Below, one piece after another: positions 1-8,646 of a DNA stretch of 64,000 nt. The notes below the pieces were generated by a model. That model made no database searches. It was given only the letters and a program-made list of their open reading frames with translations, and was not told the DNA's origin. A program made the translations under genes and the position numbers. Each line of letters opens with the position of its first letter. The stretch's first letter is position 1. Origin of the DNA: CAZMNY01 sp964567745 (GTDB taxonomy: Bacteria > Planctomycetota > Planctomycetia > Pirellulales > Pirellulaceae); assembly GCA_964567745.1 (NCBI GenBank), contig CAZMNY010000002.1:1-64000 (forward strand), written 5' to 3'.

Positions 1-76
<76 letters not shown>

Positions 77-476
77 GGATTATTTTTTTGACCTATGGGA
101 TTTCTTGTCGCTTGGTCGTTTGGGAATTGTCGTAAATCCTGTCTGGTTCTGCAAGTGGGGCGCCGATTGGACCAGGGAATACCTAGGGGCATCCTGATGT
201 GCACACTTCGCGCGCTGATTTTTGCATCGTTTTTCTGTAGGGACAAATTGCCTTTTCGGCCATAATATCTGCCACGTTTAATCAACCCGTCCCCTTCCTT
301 CTTTTGCAAACGAATCACAACGCTGGACACGCCACGAATGGACGACTTGCGAAAACAATCGGACTCAAGGACTCGGGCCGGTTTTGCTTCCTTCGCAAGC
401 GAGTCGGCTCGGTCGCCGATGGATTAGGCGGATCGGACCTAACGCTCGCTTTGTGAAATCCAAAAAGGAGTGTTAC
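77..476. other. intergenic, no gene seen
   Basis: About 400 bases lie between the tRNA and the hemerythrin-like gene. Open frames here lack a ribosome binding site and any protein-like pattern. The stretch must hold the promoters of both divergent flanking genes, but no clear -35/-10 pair stands out. Confidence 0.5.
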
Positions 477-1001
477 ATGTCATTTCTATCGAGACCGCCT
501 TCGTCGTCGAAGCCCGCGAAACCGAACGCCGCATCGGCCAGGTCGGTTACCGTCAACGCGGCTTTTCTGCTCGAAATCAAAGAGGTGCATTCGGACCTCC
601 GCGACGAACTCGCATCTCTTCAACTCCTCTGCTCTCGGCCGATCTCTGTTCGCTCCCAGAGCGGCGAACTCGTGCAAAGACTCGCCGACCTGCTCGACAA
701 ATTGGCGCTCCACTTCAGCTTGGAGGAAGCCTACGGCTACTTCGATGATCCGGTCTATGTCAACGCCGCGTTTTCACAGCGAGTTGCCGATCTGCGAAAT
801 GAACACGCGATCCTCTACACCCAACTGTGCCGACTCACCGACGAAGCCGACACCCTGCTGAGACGCAACAAACTCGCCGCACTCACCACCATCGTCCCCG
901 TCGCCTTCGACCGCTTCGCCAAAAGGCTGCTCAGGCACGAAGAGGAGGAAATGGAATTGACTCAAGAAGCATGGTGCAACGACCTCGGCGTCGGAGACTA
1001 A
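477..1001 (+). CDS. hemerythrin-like domain protein
   Basis: A predicted cytoplasmic protein of 174 residues. The start was chosen at the ATG at 477 because AAGGAG lies 9-15 bases upstream; a longer frame from 384 has no such signal. After a Ser/Pro/Ala-rich leader of about 25 residues the rest looks like a four-helix bundle. Seen motifs are LHFSLEEAYGYF (HxxxE plus GYF), LRNEHAILYTQL (single His) and LLRHEEEEMEL (HxxxE). This spacing resembles hemerythrin/HHE proteins that bind a di-iron centre, although the ligand set looks incomplete against classical hemerythrin. Possible roles are oxygen or iron sensing or storage. The gene stands alone, pointing away from the tRNA. Confidence 0.7.
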   Translation: MSFLSRPPSSSKPAKPNAASARSVTVNAAFLLEIKEVHSDLRDELASLQLLCSRPISVRSQSGELVQRLADLLDKLALHFSLEEAYGYFDDPVYVNAAFSQRVADLRNEHAILYTQLCRLTDEADTLLRRNKLAALTTIVPVAFDRFAKRLLRHEEEEMELTQEAWCNDLGVGD

Positions 1002-1101
1002 TCGAGACAACTCGACACAATTGATCGCCGACGATGGAAGCTGCCGAAATGACACCGGCGCGAGACGCGCACAGCGAACGAGTCAAATGCCGGCTTGCTC
1101 G

Positions 1102-1665
1102 CTACGATCTCAGCGCCGCCTGAGAATCAGCCGCATCATCCAACATGACGCCTTCGGCCGCCAGCAGTCGGCGTTTGAGCGAGACGCCGTCGGGTGCCGA
1201 GAAACCGCCGATCGAATTCGCCGCGACAACGCGATGACAAGGTACGATCAAAGGGAAGCGATTCCTCGCCATCACACCGCCGGCAGCGCGCGCCGCTCCG
1301 GGCGATCCGGCACGCTTAGCCAACTCGCCATAACTGATCGTTTCGCCTCGCGGGATCTCTCGACATGCCTGAACGACCCGCTGCCGAAACTCAGTGTGGT
1401 CCGAAAGATCTAACTTGACATTCAGCAACGAGTCGACTCGACGCCCCTCCAATACCTCGATCAGGCGGTCAAGCTGGCGCTGGTCGCGATCGACAGGCGA
1501 ACGTAACGATCGAGCGGCCGATGAACTCAAGTCGCTGACAACGTCTTGCGGAGAATGGCGACCAAACGCGAATCCTGCCAACCCCATGTCACTCCAGCAA
1601 GCACCAACCCAGCCGTATTCGGTCTGCCGAACCAGACAAACGTCCTGATAACAGTCGACAACCAT
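1102..1665 (-). CDS. ogt: methylated-DNA--protein-cysteine methyltransferase
   Basis: A protein of 187 residues that would repair O6-alkylguanine by irreversible alkyl transfer to its own cysteine. The diagnostic active-site motif IVPCHRVV is present near residues 140-147, after the helix-turn-helix region PRGETISYGELAKRAGSPGA and the RAAGGVMARN stretch; in the family the Arg and Asn here help flip the base. After it comes IGGFSAPDG and a C-terminal helix. Residues 1-95 form the weakly conserved N-terminal domain. Start ATG at 1665 is preceded by GAGG. The gene is monocistronic, facing away from the gene at 2046. Confidence 0.93.
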   Translation of the reverse strand: MVVDCYQDVCLVRQTEYGWVGACWSDMGLAGFAFGRHSPQDVVSDLSSSAARSLRSPVDRDQRQLDRLIEVLEGRRVDSLLNVKLDLSDHTEFRQRVVQACREIPRGETISYGELAKRAGSPGAARAAGGVMARNRFPLIVPCHRVVAANSIGGFSAPDGVSLKRRLLAAEGVMLDDAADSQAALRS

Positions 1666-2045
1666 CGCGAAGCCTCATCCTTCGAGTCACAAACGCGGCG
1701 CGAATCGCCATAGGAAAAAAGGTGATGGAATGGGAGTGAGTGTCCAATCCAACTCAACCCGTTCAGGCGATTCGCCGGTCCAAGTTTTTGCGGCGTAATC
1801 GGCAAACGAACCGTCTATCCCTCTTTGACAGCTCAATTTGCCGCATTCTATACTGACTCGTGTGAGACACAATACATTGCCCGTCATTACGATGCTCCTT
1901 TCGCGATGCTGCAAACCGATTGCATCGGCGACTCATTTTCGCCGACTCAGATCGGATATCGCCGTGCGACAAACGGCTCGCCTCGCGAACCGAAACCGCC
2001 GGTCAGGCACGCTCGTTCTTTGACATACCCAGGAGTCTTTCCCGC
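1666..2045. other. divergent intergenic region with long leader
   Basis: About 380 bases separate ogt from the unknown gene at 2046. The stretch contains the promoter candidate at 1825-1854. A transcript from it would have a 5' leader of roughly 180 bases. I saw no obvious riboswitch or start codon with a ribosome binding site inside that leader. Confidence 0.5.
1825..1854 (+). promoter_or_regulatory. sigma-70-type promoter candidate
   Basis: TTGACA at 1825-1830 is a perfect -35 consensus. TATACT at 1849-1854 matches the -10 consensus at five of six positions, and the spacer is 18 bases. It points towards the gene at 2046, with a predicted start of transcription near 1861. Confidence 0.6.
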
Positions 2046-2789
2046 ATGAGCCGATATGGAATGTTGAGCGACGACTATTACGTCAATATGAATCTCAACA
2101 CGGAGATGGAACTCCCGCAAACGCGCGACGGCGTGTTGCACTTTTTCGAACAGATGAAAAAGAAGTATCCGTCGATGCGAAACTTCTACGGACGCGAACG
2201 AGGGGAATTCGTTCTGGAGGAAGATAAGGAGCCGGGCTCGTATCGCTGGGTGGCTGTCGAAGGCCGCCGCATCTCGTCCGGTTACGTCAATCCGCCGAGT
2301 TGGGAAGACGCGATCGACCAGCACAGCACAGTGCTGACCCAAGCTCCTTATTCAATCTCCGTCAGCCCGCTCGATTGCGAATCCCTCAACGTGATGATGG
2401 GCTTCGACTTTACCTATCGCGGCAACCACAACGAATTGCTGATGGAGGCCCTCGGCGTCTGCCCGGCCTTCGAGAAGCTGACAGAAATGGAAGGCGCCAC
2501 AGTCGTTGGCAACGAGCCGGCCATTCAAATCGCTCTGGACGAAGACTGCCGCATTCAATGCCGCCTGAGTATCGAGACGCGCACGAGTGCGTACCATGTG
2601 CGCACGCGAGAATTTCCAGAAGAGCAGATAAGCGTCTATTTAACGGCTCGGCGCTACGGAAGCCTCGATGTGGGCGAGTCGTTTGAATCGGCGATGATGG
2701 GCCTGGGAGATACCTGCCGGCGAATCGTCGATGAGCATGTGCTCGAACAAATCCTTCGCCCGCTTCAACACGCGATCGCGATCAAGTGA
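2046..2789 (+). CDS. conserved-looking protein of unknown function
   Basis: A predicted soluble protein of 247 residues that I do not recognise. The start at 2046 follows AGGAG by about 10 bases; the frame stays open upstream to 1920 but that part is not protein-like. There is no signal peptide or membrane segment. Early features are the Tyr-rich stretch MSRYGMLSDDYYVNMNL and HFFEQMKKKYPSMRNFYGRE. The mid part, with PLDCESLNVMMGFDFTYRGN and HNELLMEALG, has an alternating pattern suggesting an alpha/beta fold. The C-terminal third alternates short strands and a final helix. It stands alone ahead of the ABC transporter operon. Confidence 0.75.
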   Translation: MSRYGMLSDDYYVNMNLNTEMELPQTRDGVLHFFEQMKKKYPSMRNFYGRERGEFVLEEDKEPGSYRWVAVEGRRISSGYVNPPSWEDAIDQHSTVLTQAPYSISVSPLDCESLNVMMGFDFTYRGNHNELLMEALGVCPAFEKLTEMEGATVVGNEPAIQIALDEDCRIQCRLSIETRTSAYHVRTREFPEEQISVYLTARRYGSLDVGESFESAMMGLGDTCRRIVDEHVLEQILRPLQHAIAIK

Positions 2790-2999
2790 GCGATCATGAG
2801 TCGTCCGCGTCGAGTCTGCTTTCGAGCTCGCCAGTTTTGGCGAGATCTTGCGGCCGCGTTGGGAGATAAATCGTGCGTAGTCGCTTGCAGCCGAATGCCA
2901 GCTAGGGTTAGATAGAGCGAATGTTGTCGCGCCGCGCCGTTGTGCCCTTGCCCGCGCGGATGAATTCGCGATTCGTCCAACGCCTTCGTCGGAGCCGCT

Positions 3000-4001
3000 G
3001 TGCCCATGATTTCTCGCCGAACTTCTGCGATCGTCCTTCTCGCCGCGTGCCTGCTGGGTGCAGCACTCAACGGCTGCGGGGCCAAGTCCACCGACCAAAA
3101 GCCTGTCTTTGTTCGCAAAGTCGGTTACTCGGCCATGTCGCTGACGAACCCCTTCTTTCAAGTCATCGCTGACACGCTCCAAGAGGAAGGCGAGCAGTAC
3201 AACCTCGAATTCAACGTCGACGACGCCGACGGCAAGGCTGACTTGCAGACCAAGCAGATCGAAAACTACATCGCTTCGGGCATGGACGCGATTGTCATCA
3301 ACCCAGTCGACAAAACAGCGCTCGGACCCGCGATCAAGAAGGCGAACGAAGCTGGCATTCCCGTCTTCACTTGCGACCTGCAAAGTACGGCGAAAGGCGC
3401 CAAGATCGCCGCGCATATCGGAACCGATAACCTGCAAGGCGGCCGCCTCGCAGGCGACGCGATGATCGAGGCGATAGGCGAGCAAGGCGGCAAGATCCTG
3501 GTGCTGCATTACAAACAGGCTAATTCATGCGTGCTTCGAGTCGACGGATTTCGAGAAGTGATCGACAAGCACAACAAAGAACACGAAGACCGAAAGATCG
3601 TGATTGTCGCCGAGCTCGAAGGAGGCGGCTCGCGAGAAGTCGCCAACAAGGCAATGGCCGACGCGTTGCAGGCGACCCCGGATCTTGTGGGCGTGTTCGC
3701 GATCAATGACCCGTCCGCTTTGGGAGCTTGGCGGGCCATCAATGGCGTGGAAAAGACGGACCAAATCACCATCATCGGTTTCGACGGCGCACTCAATGGG
3801 AAGCTGGCGATCAAGGAGGGCAAGATCTACGCCGACCCGATACAGTTTCCAAAGAAGATGGCAAAAGAAACGATCGCCAACATTATCACCTACATCAACG
3901 GCGATGAAGTGCCGGCGGTCACCTTGATACCGACCAAGCTGTATCGCAAAGCGGACGCGGACGCGGATCCCGAATTAGATTCGCAGCCGAAGGCCGAATG
4001 A
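3000..4001 (+). CDS. ribose-type sugar-binding lipoprotein of ABC importer
   Basis: The periplasmic binding component, 333 residues. A lipoprotein signal ends in the lipobox LNGC near residue 23. The mature part has the RbsB-like pattern: VGYSAMSLTNPFFQ at the start of lobe 1, then QIENYIASGMDAIVINPVD, GTDNLQGGRLAGD, VDGFREVID and VGVFAINDPSALGAWRA, with TIIGFDGA in the hinge/ligand region. GTG at 3000 is chosen because GGAG lies six bases upstream; an in-frame ATG at 3006 is the alternative. The stop overlaps the start of the ATPase gene (ATGA). The substrate is probably a pentose or similar sugar, but this cannot be fixed from sequence. Confidence 0.88.
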   Translation: MPMISRRTSAIVLLAACLLGAALNGCGAKSTDQKPVFVRKVGYSAMSLTNPFFQVIADTLQEEGEQYNLEFNVDDADGKADLQTKQIENYIASGMDAIVINPVDKTALGPAIKKANEAGIPVFTCDLQSTAKGAKIAAHIGTDNLQGGRLAGDAMIEAIGEQGGKILVLHYKQANSCVLRVDGFREVIDKHNKEHEDRKIVIVAELEGGGSREVANKAMADALQATPDLVGVFAINDPSALGAWRAINGVEKTDQITIIGFDGALNGKLAIKEGKIYADPIQFPKKMAKETIANIITYINGDEVPAVTLIPTKLYRKADADADPELDSQPKAE

Positions 4002-5491
4002 GCAGCGACTCCGACAATCCCGCTCCGCTGCTTCGCATGCGCGGCGTGAACAAACAATTCCCGGGCGTTCGCGCTCTGCAGGACGTCGACCTCGATCTGT
4101 ATCCGGGCGAAGTGCTCGCGTTGATGGGCGAGAACGGCGCGGGCAAGAGCACGCTGATGCGAGTGCTCGGCGGATCCACCCTCGCCGACTCGGCCTCGAT
4201 CGAAATCGGCGGCCGCCCCACCCTGATCGCCTCGCCCGCTGATTCGCAGCGCCATGGCGTTGGCGTCATCTATCAAGAATTCAATCTCGCTCCCGAGATG
4301 TCCGTTCGCGAAAATGTGTTTCTCGGCCAGGAGCAAGGTTGGTTGCGCCCGGATCAGGAACGCCGAAAGTCGCGAGCTCTGTTTGATCAGATCCAGACGC
4401 ACATCGAACCCGATCAATTGGTCAAGGAGCTTTCGGTCGCCGAACAACAGGCGGTCGAAATCGCGAAAGTGTTGGCGATGGACGCGCAAATCATCGTCAT
4501 GGATGAACCGAGCGCTGCGCTCTCGCCGCGCGAAGTCGAAGGGCTCTTCCAAACCGTTCGCGGACTGACCGCTCAGGGCATTGGTATCATCTATATCAGT
4601 CATCGGATGAGTGAGATCTTTGAGATCGCGGACCGAGTGATGGTAATGCGCGACGGCCGCCATGTGTCGACAAACTCAATCCAGGATGTAACTCGCGAAC
4701 AGATCATTGAGGCGATGGTCGGAAGGACGCTCGACCAGGAGTTTCCCAAGAGGCCGACGACTGTTGGCGAAACGCAACTCGCTGTGCGAGGCCTGACTCG
4801 TGGTGACGCCGTCCGCGATGTTTCGTTTGAGGTCCGAGCGGGAGAAGTCCTCGCACTGACCGGTTTGATGGGAGCTGGCCGCACCGAAACGGCTCGGCTC
4901 ATTTTCGGTGCCGACCACATGGACTCGGGTCAAATCGAACGAGACGGAAAGGTCGTCCCTATACGATCGCCGCGAGACGCGATTGCCGAGGGCATTTGTT
5001 TGCTGACCGAGGACCGTAAGAACCAAGGGCTGGTCCTTCCACTCTCCTGCCAAGAAAACTTCGCACTCCCCAACATGAGTCGCTTTGCGGCTCGCGGGGT
5101 TCTGAACAATCGAGCCGAGCGAGAGAGTTTCGAACAATACATCGAAATGTTGAAAATCCGCTTGGCCTCGCCGGACCAACCGGCGGAGACGCTCTCCGGC
5201 GGGAACCAGCAGAAACTGGTCCTCGCCAAATGGCTTCAACACGATGCGCGCGTGCTTATTTTTGACGAACCAACTCGCGGCATAGACGTCGGAGCCAAGT
5301 ATGAAATCTATCTGTTGATGAATCGGCTCTGCGAACAGGGAAAGGCGATCATCATGATCAGCAGCGAGCTTCAAGAGGTGATTGGCATGGCCGACCGCAT
5401 TATCGTCATGCACGAGGGGCGGGTCACCGGAGAGATCGAAGACGCGGCAAATGCGACACAACAACAAATCATGGACCTCGCCGTCATCTGA
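3998..5491 (+). CDS. ribose-type ABC transporter ATPase, duplicated
   Basis: An ATPase of 497 residues with two tandem nucleotide-binding domains, the RbsA/MglA architecture. Domain 1 has Walker A GENGAGKST, signature LSVAEQQAVEIAK and Walker B IIVMDEPSAAL. Domain 2 has the degenerate Walker A GLMGAGRTE usual for this subfamily, an intact signature LSGGNQQKLVLAKW and Walker B VLIFDEPTRGID. It would energise import together with the binding protein upstream and the permease downstream. Start ATG overlaps the previous stop by four bases, indicating translational coupling. Confidence 0.93.
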   Translation: MSSDSDNPAPLLRMRGVNKQFPGVRALQDVDLDLYPGEVLALMGENGAGKSTLMRVLGGSTLADSASIEIGGRPTLIASPADSQRHGVGVIYQEFNLAPEMSVRENVFLGQEQGWLRPDQERRKSRALFDQIQTHIEPDQLVKELSVAEQQAVEIAKVLAMDAQIIVMDEPSAALSPREVEGLFQTVRGLTAQGIGIIYISHRMSEIFEIADRVMVMRDGRHVSTNSIQDVTREQIIEAMVGRTLDQEFPKRPTTVGETQLAVRGLTRGDAVRDVSFEVRAGEVLALTGLMGAGRTETARLIFGADHMDSGQIERDGKVVPIRSPRDAIAEGICLLTEDRKNQGLVLPLSCQENFALPNMSRFAARGVLNNRAERESFEQYIEMLKIRLASPDQPAETLSGGNQQKLVLAKWLQHDARVLIFDEPTRGIDVGAKYEIYLLMNRLCEQGKAIIMISSELQEVIGMADRIIVMHEGRVTGEIEDAANATQQQIMDLAVI

Positions 5492-5529
5492 TATCGAACA
5501 GAATTCTCTCACACCGCGAGGAATCAGCG

Positions 5530-6885
5530 TTGGCCGATCCAAGCCAAACAAAACGACTCGGCTCGCGAGCCTTGCAACTGCTGAGCAGGCATTCGTCAGC
5601 AGTTGTTCTGACGACGTTGTGCGTAATCTACAGTATCGCCACCTTCGACGAACAACATCCGACAAGCGCGTCGGCCGGCACGACGCTGGGCAGACGAGTC
5701 GCGCAAATGAGGCAAAATCAAGACGCGGTTTTGATTTTTGTTCGAGACACGTCGGCCGACCGGAAATTCGCGGACGCTATCCGCGCCGAGATTTCCAACG
5801 AGATTCGAGTTGAACAAGTGCGCGGCACTCCGCGCCACCTGGCGTTGGCGCTCAATCGACTCGGTGAAGAAGAAATTAGCATTGCGGTTGTCGCAACCCA
5901 CTACGCCGGAAGCATCGTTGGTCCGCTGCAACCGGAATTGCTCAAGGTTAAGAAAGCGAAATATCCGTCGCTGCGTGAGCTCGAAGTTGTGTATCCACCG
6001 AGTTACTACTGGCCGAGTTTTCTCACCAGGTCGAATCTGATCAACGTGATCAACCGCAACGCGGATGTGGCGATTATCGCGATCGGCATGACGATGGTGA
6101 TCATTGCGGCCGGGATCGACCTTTCGGTCGGCAGCGTCCTCGCCTTGTCCGCCGTTCTGACGGCCTTCGGAATTCAGACATTTGCGGGCGGGGGCGACGT
6201 TGGGATTGTCATGTTGCTGCTCTGCGGCCTTGTCGCCGTTGTGGCGGCGGCGCTGGTCGGAGCTTTCTCTGGCGCGGCGAGCACCTACTTCAACGTGCCA
6301 TCCTTCGTCGTCACGCTGAGCGTCATGATGATGGCCAGAGGCGGGGCATTCATGCTAGCGGGATCGCCTGACGGAGTGACTGTCGATTCGCAATTGTTCT
6401 CTCGATTCGCCAACGGTTCGTTTCTGGGCGCGCCCAACCCGATCTGGTTGATGCTTGTCCTCTACGCGTTGGCCCACCTGATGATGACCCGCACAGCGAT
6501 TGGACGCTATATCTATGCGGTGGGCGGAAATGCCGAAGCAGCGCGGCTCTCCGGCGTGCCGGTCAACACGGTGCGAGTCTCAGTGTTCGCCATTTGCGGA
6601 GGGCTTGCGGGGCTATGTGGCGTGATCAGCGCGTCGCGATTCGAGACGGGACTGCCTGGCGCCGGCCAGCTGTACGAGCTCCAAGTGATCGCAGCCGTCG
6701 TTGTCGGCGGAGCGAGTCTGTCGGGCGGATCCGGTCGCATTTTAGGAACCTTGAGCGGCGCCATGATACTGGCCGTGATCGAAAACGGCCTCAACATGGC
6801 TCACGTCGGCACCTATGAAAAGATGATCGTCTTCGGCGGCCTGATCCTCACCGCAGTCCTGCTCGACCAAGTCAAGAAGCGCTGA
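5530..6885 (+). CDS. ribose-type ABC permease with extracytoplasmic insert
   Basis: A membrane permease of 451 residues, against about 320 for typical RbsC. The start is a TTG with GAGG nine bases upstream. Residues 17-40 look like transmembrane helix 1. From about residue 157 the normal RbsC core resumes: AIGMTMVIIAAGIDLSVGSV, GRYIYAVGGNAEAARLSGV and VVVGGASLSGGSGRILGTL, with some eight further helices. Between helix 1 and the core lie about 115 extra, mostly hydrophilic residues containing LIFVRDTSADRKFADAIRAE and ISIAVVATHYAGSIVGPL, which resemble an alpha/beta domain. Topology places them outside the cytoplasm next to the binding protein. It is the last gene of the transporter operon. Confidence 0.88.
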   Translation: MADPSQTKRLGSRALQLLSRHSSAVVLTTLCVIYSIATFDEQHPTSASAGTTLGRRVAQMRQNQDAVLIFVRDTSADRKFADAIRAEISNEIRVEQVRGTPRHLALALNRLGEEEISIAVVATHYAGSIVGPLQPELLKVKKAKYPSLRELEVVYPPSYYWPSFLTRSNLINVINRNADVAIIAIGMTMVIIAAGIDLSVGSVLALSAVLTAFGIQTFAGGGDVGIVMLLLCGLVAVVAAALVGAFSGAASTYFNVPSFVVTLSVMMMARGGAFMLAGSPDGVTVDSQLFSRFANGSFLGAPNPIWLMLVLYALAHLMMTRTAIGRYIYAVGGNAEAARLSGVPVNTVRVSVFAICGGLAGLCGVISASRFETGLPGAGQLYELQVIAAVVVGGASLSGGSGRILGTLSGAMILAVIENGLNMAHVGTYEKMIVFGGLILTAVLLDQVKKR

Positions 6886-7301
6886 AAACGGGAGCCGTCC
6901 ATTTGCCTGGGATCCGTGCGAGCCACCAACCCTGGCAGGCTGGGCAATTGGCGCGACCATAGACCTGGGGCAGAGCAAGGCTTGCGCCGACTACTCACCG
7001 CCAGCAGTAAATTCATCGCGTCCTCGCCTGCGGCATCGGTATTGGGGTTAAACGAGTCTCACGCAACCTGGCCACGACGGCGAGTGGATTGCTAGCACTC
7101 GCGGCGCGCTGATAGCGGATTGGCGTAGGAGATAAACTCGGTCGAGGTTAAACTACGCAACCTATTAGAGTTCGTGCAATGGGTGCGGTTCAGCTTGGAT
7201 CGTTGAACGCACCGATACCGTTCGCGAAGATCCCACCCATGGAGGGAAGTCGCGACGGTGAAGCCAACAGCACAAAAACGTAGCGCAGGGAGGTGCCAAC
7301 G
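6886..7301. other. intergenic region with one dispersed repeat
   Basis: About 415 bases between the permease and the SbcD-like gene. It holds a reverse-oriented copy of the dispersed repeat at 7021-7054. No credible gene is visible. Confidence 0.5.
7021..7054 (-). repeat. dispersed intergenic repeat, reverse copy (diverged)
   Basis: Contains CTCGCCTGCGGC and, 12 bases on, GGGGTTAAACG. This is the reverse complement of the arrangement CGTTTAACCC...GCCGCAGGCGAG seen at 15770 and 22702. It lies downstream of the permease gene and does not overlap coding sequence. Confidence 0.55.
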
Positions 7302-8534
7302 ATGGGCGAGTCGTTTCGCTTTTTGCACGCGGGCCAACTTCATCTTGAGCAACCCGTATCGGGCTTGGGTGAGATACCTCACCACATGCGCGACACGTTA
7401 ATTGACGCCCCTGTGACTTCTGCTGAGCGAGTGTTTGACGCCGCGATCGGGGAAGAGGTCGACTTCGTTCTGCTGACGGGCGACGTCGTGCAACCGCAAC
7501 TCGCAGGCCCTCGCGTTCTCTCTTTCCTGCTCGATCAGTTCGACAAACTGCAACAGCATGACATCGCGGTCTATTGGGTCGGCGGCGAGGTCGACACACC
7601 GGACCGATGGCCGGAAGCGGTCGGGTTGCCGCCGGGCGTTCATTACTTTTCGGCCAATCAAGTCGAAGAGATTTCGCATGTCCGCGATGAGACGTCGATC
7701 GCAACGATTTTAGGCAAGAGCTACAACGGTCGACGACAAATCGTCTGCTCCGAGTTTCGCGCCGATTCCGCTCAACAATTTATCATCGCCGCCGCCTACG
7801 GTACGGCTCCCGCGGACGCGATGGACGCGACCAACGTCGGTTACTGGGCGTTGGGCGGAGCGAAGGAGCGAGCCACGGTCGCCTCAAGCCAACACATGAC
7901 GGCCCACTATTGCGGCACGCCGCAGAGCCGTTCGGCCGAGCAGACAGGCGTGCAGGGCTGCACGATTGTATCCGTTGATGGCGAAGGACGCTGCAACACG
8001 AAGCTTGTCGCCTGCGATGCCGTGCGCTGGGAGCGGGAGCGAATCTCGCTCGACTCCGACGCGACGAAAGAGACTCTCCTGCGTCGCATGCAGGAACGCA
8101 TTCAAGTTTTGTCGAACGATTGCGGCGATCGACCCGTGGTTGTCGAGTGGCTGGTTCAATGTGAAGGAGCATTGGGCCGTCGACTTCGCGGCGGGGCCGT
8201 TGTCGATGAGATCATCGCCGACTTGCGAAAGAGATATGGCGAGCAGTCGCCACCCATTTGGAGTGCTCGACTGACAGCGGCTTTGCCTTCGGTTTTGCCG
8301 TCGACGTGGTACGAAGAGGACACGATTCGGGGCGACTATTTGCGGGCAGTCCGGCGTTTTCAGTCTGGCGGTCCGGGGCTGATCGATTTGCAGAAAATGT
8401 TGTCTGCCAATCACGATGCGGGCTTAATGAGTGCGGTGACGGATTTGAGTTATGTCGATTCGCCAGAAAGCATCTTGCGCGAGGCCGAGGTGGCCGGAGC
8501 TGATTTGCTCAGCGGAGAGATTGATGCTGCCTGA
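7302..8534 (+). CDS. SbcD/YhaO-like protein with degenerate metal sites
   Basis: 410 residues in the calcineurin-like (Mre11/SbcD/YhaO) fold, partner of the ATPase encoded next. ATG at 7302 is chosen because AGGGAGG ends eight bases upstream. Family landmarks align clearly, but metal ligands are changed. The usual ADLHLD is GQLHLE (Asp to Gln at 12). The usual GNHD is GEVD (95-98). The usual His in LLHG is Tyr (AAYG, about 166). The usual WALGHIHKR is WALGGAKER (182-190). Only GD at 60-61 and His14 remain. Active homologues use these residues to bind two Mn ions for nuclease action, so this protein is probably catalytically inactive and structural. The region after residue 220 would contact the ATPase. 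Confidence 0.78.
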   Translation: MGESFRFLHAGQLHLEQPVSGLGEIPHHMRDTLIDAPVTSAERVFDAAIGEEVDFVLLTGDVVQPQLAGPRVLSFLLDQFDKLQQHDIAVYWVGGEVDTPDRWPEAVGLPPGVHYFSANQVEEISHVRDETSIATILGKSYNGRRQIVCSEFRADSAQQFIIAAAYGTAPADAMDATNVGYWALGGAKERATVASSQHMTAHYCGTPQSRSAEQTGVQGCTIVSVDGEGRCNTKLVACDAVRWERERISLDSDATKETLLRRMQERIQVLSNDCGDRPVVVEWLVQCEGALGRRLRGGAVVDEIIADLRKRYGEQSPPIWSARLTAALPSVLPSTWYEEDTIRGDYLRAVRRFQSGGPGLIDLQKMLSANHDAGLMSAVTDLSYVDSPESILREAEVAGADLLSGEIDAA

Positions 8535-8646
8535 GCGATATTTTGCGCGACAATGCCGGCGGCAAGTCGCGTTGGGGCTGAGTTAGTCGCGGCCGAAAAG
8601 GATTTCATTACGGCCGTTTCGCAAACCTGCAAGAGGAGTTGCAGTC

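Noticed and set aside
2640..3509. Minus-strand open frame of 289 codons
   Set aside because: It spans the end of one real gene and the start of the sugar-binding lipoprotein on the other strand, which has much stronger evidence.
4676..5665. Minus-strand open frame of 329 codons
   Set aside because: It covers the second half of the ABC ATPase, whose signature and Walker motifs prove the plus strand.
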